In this document: positions 6,722-6,948 of the stretch, piece by piece
Position numbering within the stretch: position 1 is the stretch's first letter
How the letters are laid out: each line of letters begins with the position of its first letter
Assembly (NCBI GenBank): GCA_021161885.1
Contig: JAGGZS010000168.1
Span: forward strand, 1-6,948
DNA: 6,948 nucleotides
Reading direction: 5' to 3'
Origin: a bacterium
GTDB lineage: Bacteria > Auribacterota > Auribacteria > Auribacterales > Auribacteraceae
Made by a program: the position numbers and the translations under genes
Notes under the pieces: model-generated
Databases searched by the model: none
What the model saw: only the letters and a program-made list of their open reading frames with translations
What the model was told of the DNA's origin: nothing

Positions 6722-6772
6722 AAAAACAAAAAACCTCCGCCAAGTTCATCTTGTCAACTTAACGAAGGTTTT
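6722..6772 (-). terminator. Rho-independent terminator upstream of hsdM, reading leftward
   Basis: The arms are 6756-6772 and 6730-6746, with a 9-nt loop GACAAGATG. In minus-strand RNA all 17 positions pair, three of them as G-U wobbles; in plus-strand RNA the same three are A-C mismatches. The stem is followed on the minus strand by T6-G-T5. The structure is therefore built for transcription running leftward, and ends either an upstream gene beyond the right edge or a short transcript from the promoter-like site at 6836-6864. The T8 run at 6775-6782 could give weaker termination in the other direction. Confidence 0.75.
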
Positions 6773-6835
6773 ACTTTTTTTTACGTCCGGGATTTAATCC
6801 TTCTAACTCGGGACGATACTATCATATCTAATAAT

Positions 6836-6864
6836 AAAATATCATTCCAGCATATTATCGTCAA
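6836..6864 (-). promoter_or_regulatory. Promoter-like pair upstream of the terminator
   Basis: TTGACG (6864-6859) and TATTTT (6841-6836) on the minus strand are separated by exactly 17 bp, close to the sigma-70 consensus. Transcription from it would begin near 6829 and meet the terminator at 6722-6772, giving an RNA of about 105-110 nt that includes a weaker hairpin, CGTCC/GGACG (6784-6788 with 6811-6815). It may serve a small RNA or an attenuated leader, or be a chance match in AT-rich DNA. Confidence 0.3.
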
Positions 6865-6881
6865 CTAAATTTTTCTATAGA

Positions 6882-6947
6882 TTAATCAACGTCATCAATC
6901 TGCAACTGTCCGGATTCAACATCTAATAATTGATGATGAACTAATCC
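6882..6947 (-). CDS. Possible C-terminal end of an upstream gene, unidentified
   Basis: From the right edge one minus-strand frame is open for 21 codons and ends in TAA at 6884-6882: GLVHHQLLDVESGQLQIDDV and a final D. The other two minus frames close within a dozen codons. I do not recognise the family. Twenty-one open codons can occur by chance, and the only support is that a leftward terminator lies about 110 bp further on. No function is assigned. The rest of the 312-base region to the right of hsdM holds only the regulatory elements listed. Confidence 0.22.
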   Translation of the reverse strand, partial: GLVHHQLLDVESGQLQIDDVD

Positions 6948-6948
6948 C

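Noticed and set aside
6881..6948. Plus-strand frame open to the right edge from 6881
   Set aside because: It is preceded at once by an in-frame TAG, has no ATG or ribosome site, and is short enough to be chance.
1..6948. CRISPR array, tRNA or rRNA gene
   Set aside because: No regularly spaced repeats and no tRNA or rRNA-like sequence were seen; the only tandem repeat is the coding 12-bp array in hsdS.

Overview
The window holds a compact type I restriction-modification operon, all on the minus strand and read from right to left: hsdM (DNA methyltransferase), a RhuM-family gene, a half-length hsdS (specificity), hsdR (endonuclease/translocase), and then the broken remains of a TIR-like (DUF1863/MTH538) gene that appears to be cut by the end of an IS256-like insertion sequence at the left edge. 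The DNA is AT-rich, genes start at ATG behind AGGAG/GGAG-type ribosome binding sites, and reading frames obey the standard bacterial code. This says Bacteria, but nothing seen fixes the phylum.

Right edge (about 6637-6948): upstream region of the operon. It holds a possible 21-codon gene tail running in from the right, a promoter-like TTGACG-N17-TATTTT pair, a strong intrinsic terminator whose stem is fully paired only in minus-strand RNA, then a TATAAT box overlapped by a 7-bp inverted repeat, and a good RBS before hsdM. The operon therefore probably has its own promoter, insulated from what lies upstream.

Core (343-6636): the four genes are packed with 1-bp gaps (hsdM/rhuM, rhuM/hsdS) and an 11-bp overlap (hsdS/hsdR), implying one transcript and coupled translation. 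HsdM and HsdS would form the methyltransferase; adding HsdR gives the ATP-driven restriction enzyme. The set looks closest to the type IC (EcoR124I-like) group by subunit sizes, by the HsdR nuclease spacing, and by tandem 4-residue repeats in HsdS like the TAEL repeats of EcoR124. HsdS has only one target recognition domain, so two copies would have to pair, or another specificity gene elsewhere supplies the rest. A strong hairpin with T-tracts lies inside hsdS, just where a terminator would lower hsdR relative to hsdM.

Left edge (1-283): a fifth gene 59 bp after hsdR encodes the start of a TIR-like protein, but it has a one-base shift at an A7 tract and is truncated by a sequence resembling an IS256-family terminal repeat. 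The most unusual points are the RhuM gene built into the operon, the half-size repeat-bearing HsdS, the in-gene hairpin, and the possible short RNA upstream. The restriction genes themselves are known families; a new system is not proven by the sequence alone.
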